64,000 bases of DNA. It comes from Bacteroides cellulosilyticus DSM 14838 (GTDB lineage Bacteria > Bacteroidota > Bacteroidia > Bacteroidales > Bacteroidaceae). The position numbers and the translations under genes were made by a program. Shown one piece after another: positions 1 to 6,678 of the stretch (the first letter of the stretch is position 1; every line of letters starts with the position of its first letter). Where the stretch lies: NCBI RefSeq assembly GCF_000158035.1, contig NZ_EQ973489.1:44970-108969 (forward strand), in the 5' to 3' direction. The notes under the pieces were generated by a model that did no database searches, was not told where the DNA came from, and worked only from the letters and a program-made list of their open reading frames with translations.

Positions 1-1
1 A

Positions 2-280
2 ACCCGTTTCCTGGGAATTCCTATCGACCCCGCTTTAATGTTTGACTTTGAAAAGCAAGACGTTGTTGCTGATCATTATACTTTTACTAAGACCAAGACT
101 TCAAAAGGAACTGCTCGCAGCATGGCTTCCGGTGAAGGTTTGTTCTATAAAGTGAAGAGTGGCGATACATTGTCTAAGATTGCATCCCGTCAGGGAGTAT
201 CTATTGACAAGCTCTGTCAGTTGAATCGCATTACACGGAAAACAATCTTACGTCCGGGACAGGTATTACGTTGTTCGTAA
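2..280 (+). CDS. C-terminus of a LysM cell-wall protein (5' end outside window)
   Basis: The reading frame is open from base 2, so the gene begins before the window; the ATG at 38 is internal. The last 45 or so residues form one LysM domain (FYKVKSGDTLSKIA ... LNRITRKTILRPGQVL), which binds peptidoglycan or chitin-like glycans. The preceding FLGIPIDPALMFDFEKQ segment does not name the catalytic domain. A secreted or periplasmic wall hydrolase, such as a lytic transglycosylase or glucosaminidase with a C-terminal LysM, is the usual architecture, but the enzyme part is not visible here. A terminator follows 22 bases after the stop. Confidence 0.7.
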   Translation, partial: TRFLGIPIDPALMFDFEKQDVVADHYTFTKTKTSKGTARSMASGEGLFYKVKSGDTLSKIASRQGVSIDKLCQLNRITRKTILRPGQVLRCS

Positions 281-301
281 GATATCAATAAACCCATAAA
301 G

Positions 302-345
302 AAGAGGGCACTTTAATATAATTTAGAGTGCCCTCTTTTCTTTTT
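302..345 (+). terminator. Rho-independent terminator after the LysM gene
   Basis: An 11-bp perfect stem (302-312 with 327-337, AAGAGGGCACT/AGTGCCCTCTT) closes a 14-base AT loop and is followed by a T-rich tract. It separates the LysM gene from the next promoter at 360. Confidence 0.85.
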
Positions 346-359
346 TCTTTAATTATTCC

Positions 360-367
360 TACCTTTG
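360..367 (+). promoter_or_regulatory. -7 promoter box for the DUF1599 gene
   Basis: TACCTTTG matches the Bacteroides primary sigma -7 consensus TAnnTTTG. Transcription should begin about 7 bases later. This rules out the TTG at 365 as a start codon because it lies inside the box; the ATG at 386 remains. Confidence 0.65.
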
Positions 368-385
368 CAACCAATTTGTAAGGAA

Positions 386-928
386 ATGAAAGATACCAAA
401 CAACAATTTGAGCATGTCATTGCCATCTGTCGTGATTTGTTCTCCAAGAAACTACATGATTACGGTCCGGCATGGCGTATTCTCCGTCCGGCTTCCGTGA
501 CTGACCAGATATTCATTAAAGCCAATCGTATCAGGAGTATTGAAACCAAAGGAGTGACGTTGGTGGACGAAGGAATACGTTCCGAGTTCATTGCGATAGT
601 CAACTATGGCATTGTCGGATTGATACAGCTGGAACTGGGATATGCGGAATCAGCCGATATCACGAATGAAGAAGCAATGGCGTTGTATGACAAATATGCT
701 AAAACTTCATTGGATCTGATGCTTGCTAAGAATCATGATTACGATGAGGCATGGCGCAGCATGCGTGTCAGTTCATACACTGATCTGATATTGATGAAAA
801 TCTACCGTACGAAACAGATTGAAAGCCTGTCAGGACAGACTTTGGTTTCGGAAGGAGTGGATGCTAATTATATGGACATGATTAATTATTCCGTATTCGG
901 TTTGATTAAGATTGAATTTGGAGACTAA
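386..928 (+). CDS. DUF1599 domain protein
   Basis: A 180-residue protein made of two homologous halves. The first carries DLFSKKLHDYGPAWRILRP, the second LMLAKNHDYDEAWRSMRV, each followed by a T/SDLIxxKxxRxxxIE stretch and a Y-G/S-(I/V)-x-GLI segment. This internal duplication is typical of the DUF1599 family, which I recognise but whose activity is unknown to me. No signal peptide or membrane segment is seen, so it is cytoplasmic. I chose ATG 386 because the upstream TTG falls in the promoter box. The 3' end overlaps the following DoxX-like gene by 17 bases if that gene starts at 912, which suggests translational coupling. Confidence 0.8.
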   Translation: MKDTKQQFEHVIAICRDLFSKKLHDYGPAWRILRPASVTDQIFIKANRIRSIETKGVTLVDEGIRSEFIAIVNYGIVGLIQLELGYAESADITNEEAMALYDKYAKTSLDLMLAKNHDYDEAWRSMRVSSYTDLILMKIYRTKQIESLSGQTLVSEGVDANYMDMINYSVFGLIKIEFGD

Positions 929-2258
929 ACAGAAACATATAATCTGGAAGAGCTGGGTGAATGTTTGCCGTTTTTTATTGGCGGCAGTATTCATCTTTTC
1001 CGGCTTTGTGAAGGCAGTCGATCCGTTAGGCTCTTTTTATAAGATTCAGGATTATCTGACGGCTTTCGGAATGATCGCGTGGTTTCCTACATATTTGCAG
1101 CTACTGTTTGCCATCGTATTGTCGGCGTTGGAATTTTCCGTGGGAGTATTCCTGTTCTTCGGTATACGGCGGCGGTTTGCTACGACTCTGGCATTGTTGC
1201 TGATGATCGTGATGACACCGCTGACACTGTATCTGGCGTTAGCGAATCCGGTGTCCGATTGTGGTTGTTTCGGTGATGCATGGGTGTTGACAAATTGGGA
1301 AACGTTCGGTAAGAATGTGGTATTGTTTATTGCAGCCGTATCTGTCTTCAAAGGTGGAAAACAAATCATCCGCTTTATTACGGCAAAGATGGCATGGATG
1401 GTTTCTATGTATACGTTCTTTTTCGTATTTGTGCTTTCGTTCTATTGTCTGGACAATCTGCCTATCCTGGATTTCCGTCCTTACAAGATCGGAAAAAATA
1501 TCAAAGAAGGCATGGAAATACCCGAAGGAGCAAAACCCAGTGTGTTTGAGAGCAAGTTCATTCTGGAGAAGGACGGAAAAAAGCAGGAATTTACACTGGA
1601 TAATTATCCGGATAGCACATGGACGTTTGTTGAAACACGTACGGTGTTGAAGGAAAAAGGATACGAGCCTCCGATTCACGACTTTTCTATTGTAAGTCTG
1701 GAAACCGGAGAGGATCTGACCGATAGCATTTTATCAGATAAGGGATATACATTCCTGTTAGTAGCTCATCGTATTGAAAATGCTGACGATAGCAATATAG
1801 ACCTTATTAACGAGATCTATGATTATAGTGTGGAGCATGGGTACGGCTTTTATGCCCTGACTTCTTCGCCGGAGGAACAAATAGAGTTGTGGCGTGACAA
1901 GACCGGTGCAGAATATCCTTTCTGCCAGATGGACGACATCACTTTGAAGACCATTATTCGTTCCAATCCCGGACTGATGCTGATAAAGGATGGTGTCATT
2001 CTGAATAAGTGGAGTGATAACAGCTTGCCGGATGAATACGTGCTGACGGATAGTCTGGATAAACTGGAACTCGGTCAGCAGAAACAAGAAAGTGATTTGC
2101 GCACGATTGGTTACGTTCTTTTGTGGTTTATCATTCCGTTGCTGATGGTTATCGGCGTGGACATCCTGGTTGTGAAGCGCAGGGAAAGGAAGAGAGCGAA
2201 AAATAAAGTGATTAGCGATGGAGTGATAAGTGATAAGCAAGAGCTCCCTCAGCCATAA
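912..2258 (+). CDS. DoxX-like integral membrane protein with periplasmic thioredoxin-like region
   Basis: About 448 residues. The first 150 or so contain four hydrophobic helices of DoxX type (CRFLLAAVFIFSGFVKAVDPLG, then further segments and DCGCFGD). Another helix lies near residue 160. A long soluble part (about 180-400) then has a thioredoxin-like feel (GYGFYALTSSPEEQIELWRDK, GLMLIKDGVI), and a last helix (VLLWFIIPLLMVIGVDIL) precedes a basic tail. The role is unknown; DoxX-like proteins are often linked to redox chemistry at the membrane. The start is uncertain (TTG 912, TTG 918 or GTG 957), since no ATG precedes the first helix. The final 18 or so codons lie in a heptamer repeat (2208-2236), so the tail KVISDGVISDK looks repeat-derived. 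Confidence 0.7.
   Translation: MNLETKQKHIIWKSWVNVCRFLLAAVFIFSGFVKAVDPLGSFYKIQDYLTAFGMIAWFPTYLQLLFAIVLSALEFSVGVFLFFGIRRRFATTLALLLMIVMTPLTLYLALANPVSDCGCFGDAWVLTNWETFGKNVVLFIAAVSVFKGGKQIIRFITAKMAWMVSMYTFFFVFVLSFYCLDNLPILDFRPYKIGKNIKEGMEIPEGAKPSVFESKFILEKDGKKQEFTLDNYPDSTWTFVETRTVLKEKGYEPPIHDFSIVSLETGEDLTDSILSDKGYTFLLVAHRIENADDSNIDLINEIYDYSVEHGYGFYALTSSPEEQIELWRDKTGAEYPFCQMDDITLKTIIRSNPGLMLIKDGVILNKWSDNSLPDEYVLTDSLDKLELGQQKQESDLRTIGYVLLWFIIPLLMVIGVDILVVKRRERKRAKNKVISDGVISDKQELPQP
2208..2236 (+). repeat. Heptamer repeat tract inside the 3' end of the DoxX-like gene
   Basis: The tract reads GTGATTA, GCGATGG, one extra A, then GTGATAA twice. The same heptamer series, in opposite orientation, lies at 15330-15357 beyond the stop of the DAHP synthase gene. 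Here it is translated as part of the protein tail. Confidence 0.7.
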
Positions 2259-2312
2259 ATCACAAATTATAAATCAAAAATACATTAACCCTTTTAATAA
2301 ATAAAAAACAAA

Positions 2313-3068
2313 ATGAGAAAAAACATTGTTGCAGGAAACTGGAAAATGAACAAAACCCTTCAGGAGGGTATTGCTCTTGCAAAAGAACTGAATGAAGTAC
2401 TGGCTAACGAAAAGCCTAACTGTGATGTAATCATCTGTACTCCTTTTATCCACCTGGCATCGGTTACTCCGCTGGTAGACCCCGCTAAGATTGGCGTAGG
2501 TGCTGAAAACTGTGCTGATAAAGAATCAGGTGCTTACACTGGTGAAGTTTCAGCTGCTATGGTTGCTTCTACAGGCGCTAAATATGTAATCCTGGGTCAC
2601 TCAGAACGTCGTGCTTACTATGGCGAAACAGTTACCATCCTGGAAGAAAAAGTAAAATTGGCTTTGGCTAACGGTCTGACTCCGATCTTCTGTATCGGTG
2701 AAGTGCTGGAAGAACGCGAAGCTAACAAGCAGAATGAAGTAGTTGCCGCTCAGTTGGCTTCTGTATTCTCTCTGTCTGCTGAAGATTTCTCTAAGATCGT
2801 ATTGGCTTACGAACCGGTTTGGGCTATCGGTACAGGTAAAACAGCTACTCCCGACCAAGCTCAGGAAATCCACGCTTTCATCCGTTCATTAGTTGCTGAC
2901 AAGTACGGTAAGGAAGTTGCTGATAACTGCTCTATCCTTTACGGTGGTAGCGCTAAACCGTCTAACGCTAAGGAATTGTTCGCTAATCCTGACGTTGATG
3001 GCGGCTTGATCGGTGGTGCAGCTCTGAAGGTAGCGGACTTCAAAGGTATCATTGATGCTTTTAATTAA
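2313..3068 (+). CDS. tpiA: Triosephosphate isomerase
   Basis: A 251-residue cytoplasmic glycolytic enzyme that interconverts dihydroxyacetone phosphate and glyceraldehyde 3-phosphate. The substrate motif GNWKMNK (Asn/Lys near residues 8-12), the catalytic His in LGHSERR, the catalytic Glu in [12 protein letters not shown] and the phosphate-binding loop YGGSAKPSN are all present, and the length is normal. Codon choice is visibly more uniform than in neighbours (many GCT and GGT), as in a highly expressed gene. It lies 54 bases after the DoxX-like gene and 102 before the SPOR gene, with a hairpin at 3083-3129 between. Confidence 0.98.
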   Translation: MRKNIVAGNWKMNKTLQEGIALAKELNEVLANEKPNCDVIICTPFIHLASVTPLVDPAKIGVGAENCADKESGAYTGEVSAAMVASTGAKYVILGHSERRAYYGETVTILEEKVKLALANGLTPIFCIGEVLEEREANKQNEVVAAQLASVFSLSAEDFSKIVLAYEPVWAIGTGKTATPDQAQEIHAFIRSLVADKYGKEVADNCSILYGGSAKPSNAKELFANPDVDGGLIGGAALKVADFKGIIDAFN

Positions 3069-3082
3069 TAGATAATGGAAGA

Positions 3083-3129
3083 CTGATAATTGATAACCGG
3101 TGAAGTGCCGGTTGTCGGTTATCAGTCTC
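3083..3129. repeat. Hairpin with heptamer-built arms after tpiA
   Basis: Outer stem GACTGATAA (3083-3091) pairs with TTATCAGTC (3121-3129); inner stem AACCGG (3097-3102) pairs with CCGGTT (3110-3115). The left arm is two related heptamers, ACTGATA and ATTGATA. No T-run follows, so this is not a standard terminator. Confidence 0.6.
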
Positions 3130-3170
3130 TATAATCATATTATCAATCGTCTATTATTATATTATTCATT

Positions 3171-3626
3171 ATGAAGAAGCTTGGTTTACTTTTAATTGCA
3201 TGCTTTGCTTTCGCCGCTTTTGCTTCGGCGCAGAATAACATTGTGAAGAGTTTGGAACGCAATGTGCCGGGACAGGGTAAGGTAACCATCCATCAGGATG
3301 CCCGCATCGAGGCCTTGATAGGTCAGGAATATATCCCCAACGGAACGGAGAACAGAGTGCTTAAAAGTCAGGGTTTCCGTGTACAGGTGTATGCCGGAAA
3401 CAATACCAGTAGAGCCAAGAACGAAGCTCACGCTGTGGGCTCACGAATCAAAGAATATTTCCCGGAACTTTCTGTTTATACCTCTTTCAACTCTCCCCGC
3501 TGGCTGTGCCGTGTAGGAGACTTCCGCAGTATTGAAGAAGCAGATGCCATGATGCGCCAGTTGCGTGCTACAGGCGTATTCAAAGAAGTTTCTATTGTGA
3601 AAGAGCAGATAAACATCCCCTTATAA
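3171..3626 (+). CDS. Secreted SPOR domain protein
   Basis: 151 residues with a clear signal peptide ([21 protein letters not shown]). The C-terminal half ([21 protein letters not shown] ... [31 protein letters not shown]) is a SPOR fold, which binds glycan strands stripped of stem peptides at division sites. The protein should be periplasmic, or lipid-free in the envelope. It sits between tpiA and folE, only 10 bases ahead of folE, so the two are probably cotranscribed. The link is positional and no shared pathway is apparent. Confidence 0.85.
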   Translation: MKKLGLLLIACFAFAAFASAQNNIVKSLERNVPGQGKVTIHQDARIEALIGQEYIPNGTENRVLKSQGFRVQVYAGNNTSRAKNEAHAVGSRIKEYFPELSVYTSFNSPRWLCRVGDFRSIEEADAMMRQLRATGVFKEVSIVKEQINIPL

Positions 3627-3636
3627 AAACTTACTC

Positions 3637-4230
3637 ATGTTAGGAAAAGAAGAAATCGTATCTCCTGCACTGGATGAACTGAAAGAACACTATCAGCGTA
3701 TTATAACTTTATTGGGCGAAGATGCCGAACGCGAAGGACTACTGAAAACCCCCGAACGTGTAGCAAAGGCTATGCTGAGTTTGACAAAAGGCTATTTCAT
3801 GGACCCGCACGAAGTGCTCCGCTCTGCCAAGTTCAAGGAAGAATACAGCCAGATGGTGATTGTGAAAGACATTGATTTCTTCTCACTTTGTGAACATCAC
3901 ATGCTTCCATTCTACGGAAAAGCACACGTGGCTTATATCCCCAACGGTTACATTACAGGGCTGAGCAAGATTGCCCGTGTAGTGGATATCTTTTCCCATC
4001 GCCTTCAGGTGCAGGAACGCATGACGCTCCAGATTAAAGAATGCATCCAGGAAACACTGAATCCTCTGGGTGTAATGGTGGTTGTGGAAGCCAAGCACAT
4101 GTGTATGCAGATGCGTGGGGTTGAAAAGCAAAATTCCATAACGACCACTTCCGATTTTACAGGTGCTTTCAATCAGGCAAAGACTCGTGAAGAGTTTATG
4201 AATCTCATTCGTCAGAATTCATTCACATAA
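3637..4230 (+). CDS. folE: GTP cyclohydrolase I
   Basis: 197 residues; converts GTP to 7,8-dihydroneopterin triphosphate, the first step of tetrahydrofolate synthesis, in the cytoplasm as a decamer. Zinc ligands are visible in [20 protein letters not shown] (Cys and His) with the second Cys in [12 protein letters not shown]. The signature [21 protein letters not shown] is intact. Length is normal for the type IA enzyme without an N-terminal extension. The stop is followed directly by a 22-base-period repeat array that fills the gap to the convergent dnaG. Confidence 0.97.
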   Translation: MLGKEEIVSPALDELKEHYQRIITLLGEDAEREGLLKTPERVAKAMLSLTKGYFMDPHEVLRSAKFKEEYSQMVIVKDIDFFSLCEHHMLPFYGKAHVAYIPNGYITGLSKIARVVDIFSHRLQVQERMTLQIKECIQETLNPLGVMVVVEAKHMCMQMRGVEKQNSITTTSDFTGAFNQAKTREEFMNLIRQNSFT

Positions 4231-4241
4231 CAGTCCCGTAC

Positions 4242-4396
4242 GTTATTTCATGAAAGGAAACTACAGTTCCATGAAGGAAAACTGTTGTTCCCATTAAAGG
4301 AAACGCGCGTTCCCTTTAGGAGAGACCGTCGTTCCCATTAGGGGAAGCTGTCGTTTCTGTATGAGGGAGCTATCGTTCTCATTAGGAGTAAGGTGA
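4242..4396. repeat. Degenerate tandem array, seven units of about 22 bp
   Basis: Units begin with GTT at 4242, 4266, 4287, 4309, 4331, 4353 and 4375, spacings of 24, 21, 22, 22, 22 and 22. Most units hold a small inverted repeat of the form TTCC-N4-6-GGAA, for example TTCCCATTAGGGGAA. The array occupies the whole gap between the convergent stops of folE and dnaG. It has no good open frame and no T-run. Confidence 0.85.
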
Positions 4397-4397
4397 T

Positions 4398-6482
4398 TTA
4401 ACCGAGTACAACTCTGTCTCCCAACCGTTTGGCCATAATACTTTTGATCTCACGCAGTTCTGAGTAGCGTTTCATGATAGAGGTGCATTGTTCTTCATCA
4501 TTGGCTACGGCAGGGTCTTGCAAGGCATACATCATGTGTTTCATTTCTTCACTGATGATGGCGAACTTGAAATTAATCATGAGCGTAGGTACCAATTCGA
4601 ATAGGCGTTCCTCATCGGTCACCAACCTTTGGGCTTTGGAGTGATACTTACTCAGTTGGTAGCGGTCGGCAATCAACTCTGTACTTAGCTTACTGATAAT
4701 AGGGTCGGGATGTGCCAGGAAATACCGTTCTGCGGTGAACCCTTCATTATGTATATGCTCTGCTGCTTCTGTCAACATCTGCCTGTGCAGCGGGTTGTGG
4801 AAAGCCAGTTCATCCTCCTTCAAGTCATTGACTACGTATTCCGTTACCGTGATGGGAATTTCTTTCCCTTCCTCATCGGGAACGTTGCACAATACTTTCT
4901 CTCCGTAGCGTACTACCATTTGCAGGATAAGGCGCTCGTATTTGTAGAATTCCTGTCCTTCTTTTCCTTCCTGCGGGATATAAGATACGTATTCGGCAGC
5001 TTCCGGTGGAAGCGGTGCACCACCGTCAGGCATTTCTCCATCCATGGGATAAGGAGGTATGTCTTCAGGGTAGGGTGGTTGCATTCCGTCGGGAAGCGGT
5101 GCTTGTGCAGCGTCGCGGGCTGCATTATTCTTTCTTGTTTCCCGGTTTCTTTGTTCCGCCTGCTTCTCAGCCTGCGTTTCGCGTCGTTTGGCAACTTCCG
5201 AAACCAATAGCTTGTCTTCTATACGAAGCAGTTGGCTACATTCTTTAATATATACATCGCGGACAATTGCTTCAGGAATAATAGATATACTTTGTACAAG
5301 ATTACCAATTAACTCAGCACGCTTGATAGGATCTTTTCCTGCATCTTCCAGCAGAAGATTGGTTTTGAAACGTATAAAGTCAGTTTCATTATCTTGTATG
5401 AATTTCTGGAATTCTGTAGCGTTGTGCTTGCGTGCGAAGGAGTCCGGGTCTTCCCCGTCGGGAAGCAGGCAAACTTTGATATTCATTCCTTCTTCCAGCA
5501 GCATGTCGATACCACGGAGAGAAGCCTTGATACCTGCCACGTCACCGTCATAGAGTACCGTAATGTTATTGGTGAAGCGGTGAATGAGCTTAATTTGTCC
5601 CGGAGTCAGTGCCGTACCCGAAGAAGCTACCACATTCTCCACACCTGACTGGTGCATGGAAATAACGTCCGTGTATCCTTCCACCAGGAAGCAACGGTCT
5701 TGTTTCACAATAGCCTGTTTGGCAAAATAAATGCCATACAACTCACTACTCTTATGATAGATTTCCGATTCGGGAGAATTGACATATTTAACTTTGACTC
5801 CCTTCGTCGCACTGCTAAGCACGCGCCCGCCGAAAGCGACCACCTTACCGGAAAGTGTGTGTACTGGAAAAATAACACGTCCCCAAAAGCGGTCACGCAA
5901 GCGGTGATCGTCCGTTTCGTAACAAAGCCCTGTCTTGACAAGATATTCTTTCTTGAATCCCTTCCTGATGGCTTCCTGAGCCATGGCATCGTGACTTTCG
6001 GTGCAATAGCCTAACTGGAACTTTTCGATGATGTCATCCCGGAAACCACGATTGCGGAAGTATGCCATACCAATGCTACGTCCGTCCACATGGTTTTTAA
6101 GTATATTTTGGAAGTAATCACGTGCAAAGTTATTCACAATGAACAAACTTTCACGTTCGCTCTGCATCAGCTTCTCTTCACTGGACAGTTCGCGCTCCTT
6201 GATTTCGATACCGTATTTCTTTGCCAGATATTTCAGAGCTTCAGGGTAGCTCATCTGCTCGTGCTCCATAATGAAGTGCACCGCATTGCCACCCTTACCG
6301 CAGGAAAAGCATTTGCACAACCCTTTGGAAGGCGATACATAAAAAGATGGCGTCTTGTCATCATGGAACGGACACAAGCCTACATAATTCACACCTCGCT
6401 TGCGCAACGTAACGAAGTCCGATACAATGTCTACAATCTGTGCGGCATCCAGAATTCTGTCTATGGTAGGTTGGTCTATCAT
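4398..6482 (-). CDS. dnaG: DNA primase
   Basis: 694 residues; synthesises RNA primers at the replication fork. The N-terminal zinc finger (CPFHDDKTPSF ... CKCFSCGKGG, about residues 38-66) binds template. The RNA polymerase core contains the TOPRIM acidic motifs (LVEGYTDVISMHQSG, LYDGDVAGIKA). A Pro-rich linker around residues 450-490 leads to a C-terminal domain presumed to bind DnaB. The length is on the long side for bacterial DnaG because of that linker. The gene converges on folE and starts next to the tracrRNA terminator; its -7 box at 6505-6512 abuts the terminator T-run. Confidence 0.97.
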   Translation of the reverse strand: MIDQPTIDRILDAAQIVDIVSDFVTLRKRGVNYVGLCPFHDDKTPSFYVSPSKGLCKCFSCGKGGNAVHFIMEHEQMSYPEALKYLAKKYGIEIKERELSSEEKLMQSERESLFIVNNFARDYFQNILKNHVDGRSIGMAYFRNRGFRDDIIEKFQLGYCTESHDAMAQEAIRKGFKKEYLVKTGLCYETDDHRLRDRFWGRVIFPVHTLSGKVVAFGGRVLSSATKGVKVKYVNSPESEIYHKSSELYGIYFAKQAIVKQDRCFLVEGYTDVISMHQSGVENVVASSGTALTPGQIKLIHRFTNNITVLYDGDVAGIKASLRGIDMLLEEGMNIKVCLLPDGEDPDSFARKHNATEFQKFIQDNETDFIRFKTNLLLEDAGKDPIKRAELIGNLVQSISIIPEAIVRDVYIKECSQLLRIEDKLLVSEVAKRRETQAEKQAEQRNRETRKNNAARDAAQAPLPDGMQPPYPEDIPPYPMDGEMPDGGAPLPPEAAEYVSYIPQEGKEGQEFYKYERLILQMVVRYGEKVLCNVPDEEGKEIPITVTEYVVNDLKEDELAFHNPLHRQMLTEAAEHIHNEGFTAERYFLAHPDPIISKLSTELIADRYQLSKYHSKAQRLVTDEERLFELVPTLMINFKFAIISEEMKHMMYALQDPAVANDEEQCTSIMKRYSELREIKSIMAKRLGDRVVLG

Positions 6483-6504
6483 TGGATAATTGTTTTTGCG
6501 AATG

Positions 6505-6512
6505 CAAAGATA
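6505..6512 (-). promoter_or_regulatory. dnaG -7 promoter box
   Basis: The minus strand reads TATCTTTG, a full match to TAnnTTTG, about 22 bases ahead of the dnaG ATG. Its first base coincides with the end of the tracrRNA terminator T-run, so termination and re-initiation sites touch. Confidence 0.65.
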
Positions 6513-6593
6513 AAAAAAATCCCCCGTTGAGGACGAGGGAACCTAATGTTTTCACAACGGAATAATCCTTATTGTGATTTGCTTCATTTTAGT
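6512..6593 (-). ncRNA. tracrRNA of the type II-C CRISPR system
   Basis: On the minus strand the anti-repeat (6593-6572, starting ACTAAAATGAAGCAAATC) is complementary to the first 24 bases of the CRISPR repeat in crRNA sense, with one base missing. It is followed by AATAAGGATTATTCCG, resembling the conserved AATAAGG core of other II-C tracrRNAs. It ends in a terminator hairpin, TCCCTCG/CGGGGGA with a 7-base loop (6540-6520), plus eight Ts. Predicted length is about 80 nt. It is transcribed away from cas9, and its function is to pair with crRNA for Cas9 loading and RNase III processing. Confidence 0.88.
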
Positions 6594-6597
6594 CTGA

Positions 6598-6628
6598 CAA
6601 ATATATGAAATAAATTGGGAAAAGCAAT
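6598..6628 (-). promoter_or_regulatory. tracrRNA promoter
   Basis: The minus strand carries ATTG (6628-6625), 19 bases, then TATATTTG (6605-6598). This fits the Bacteroides -33/-7 promoter and places the start right at the anti-repeat. The geometry is the same as in the CRISPR repeat. Confidence 0.75.
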
Positions 6629-6649
6629 AGAATATAGAAAGTTTTTTAC

Positions 6650-6657
6650 TATATTTG
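6650..6657 (+). promoter_or_regulatory. cas9 -7 promoter box
   Basis: TATATTTG, 21 bases ahead of the cas9 ATG at 6679. No convincing -33 element is seen. A possible TTG start at 6655 lies within the box and is therefore rejected. Confidence 0.55.
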
Positions 6658-6678
6658 ACAAAACATCAAAATAATATC

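Noticed and set aside
365..385. TTG start for the DUF1599 gene
   Set aside because: It lies inside the TACCTTTG promoter box; ATG 386 is used. The same reasoning rejects TTG 6655 for cas9 and GTG 57620 for tsaC.
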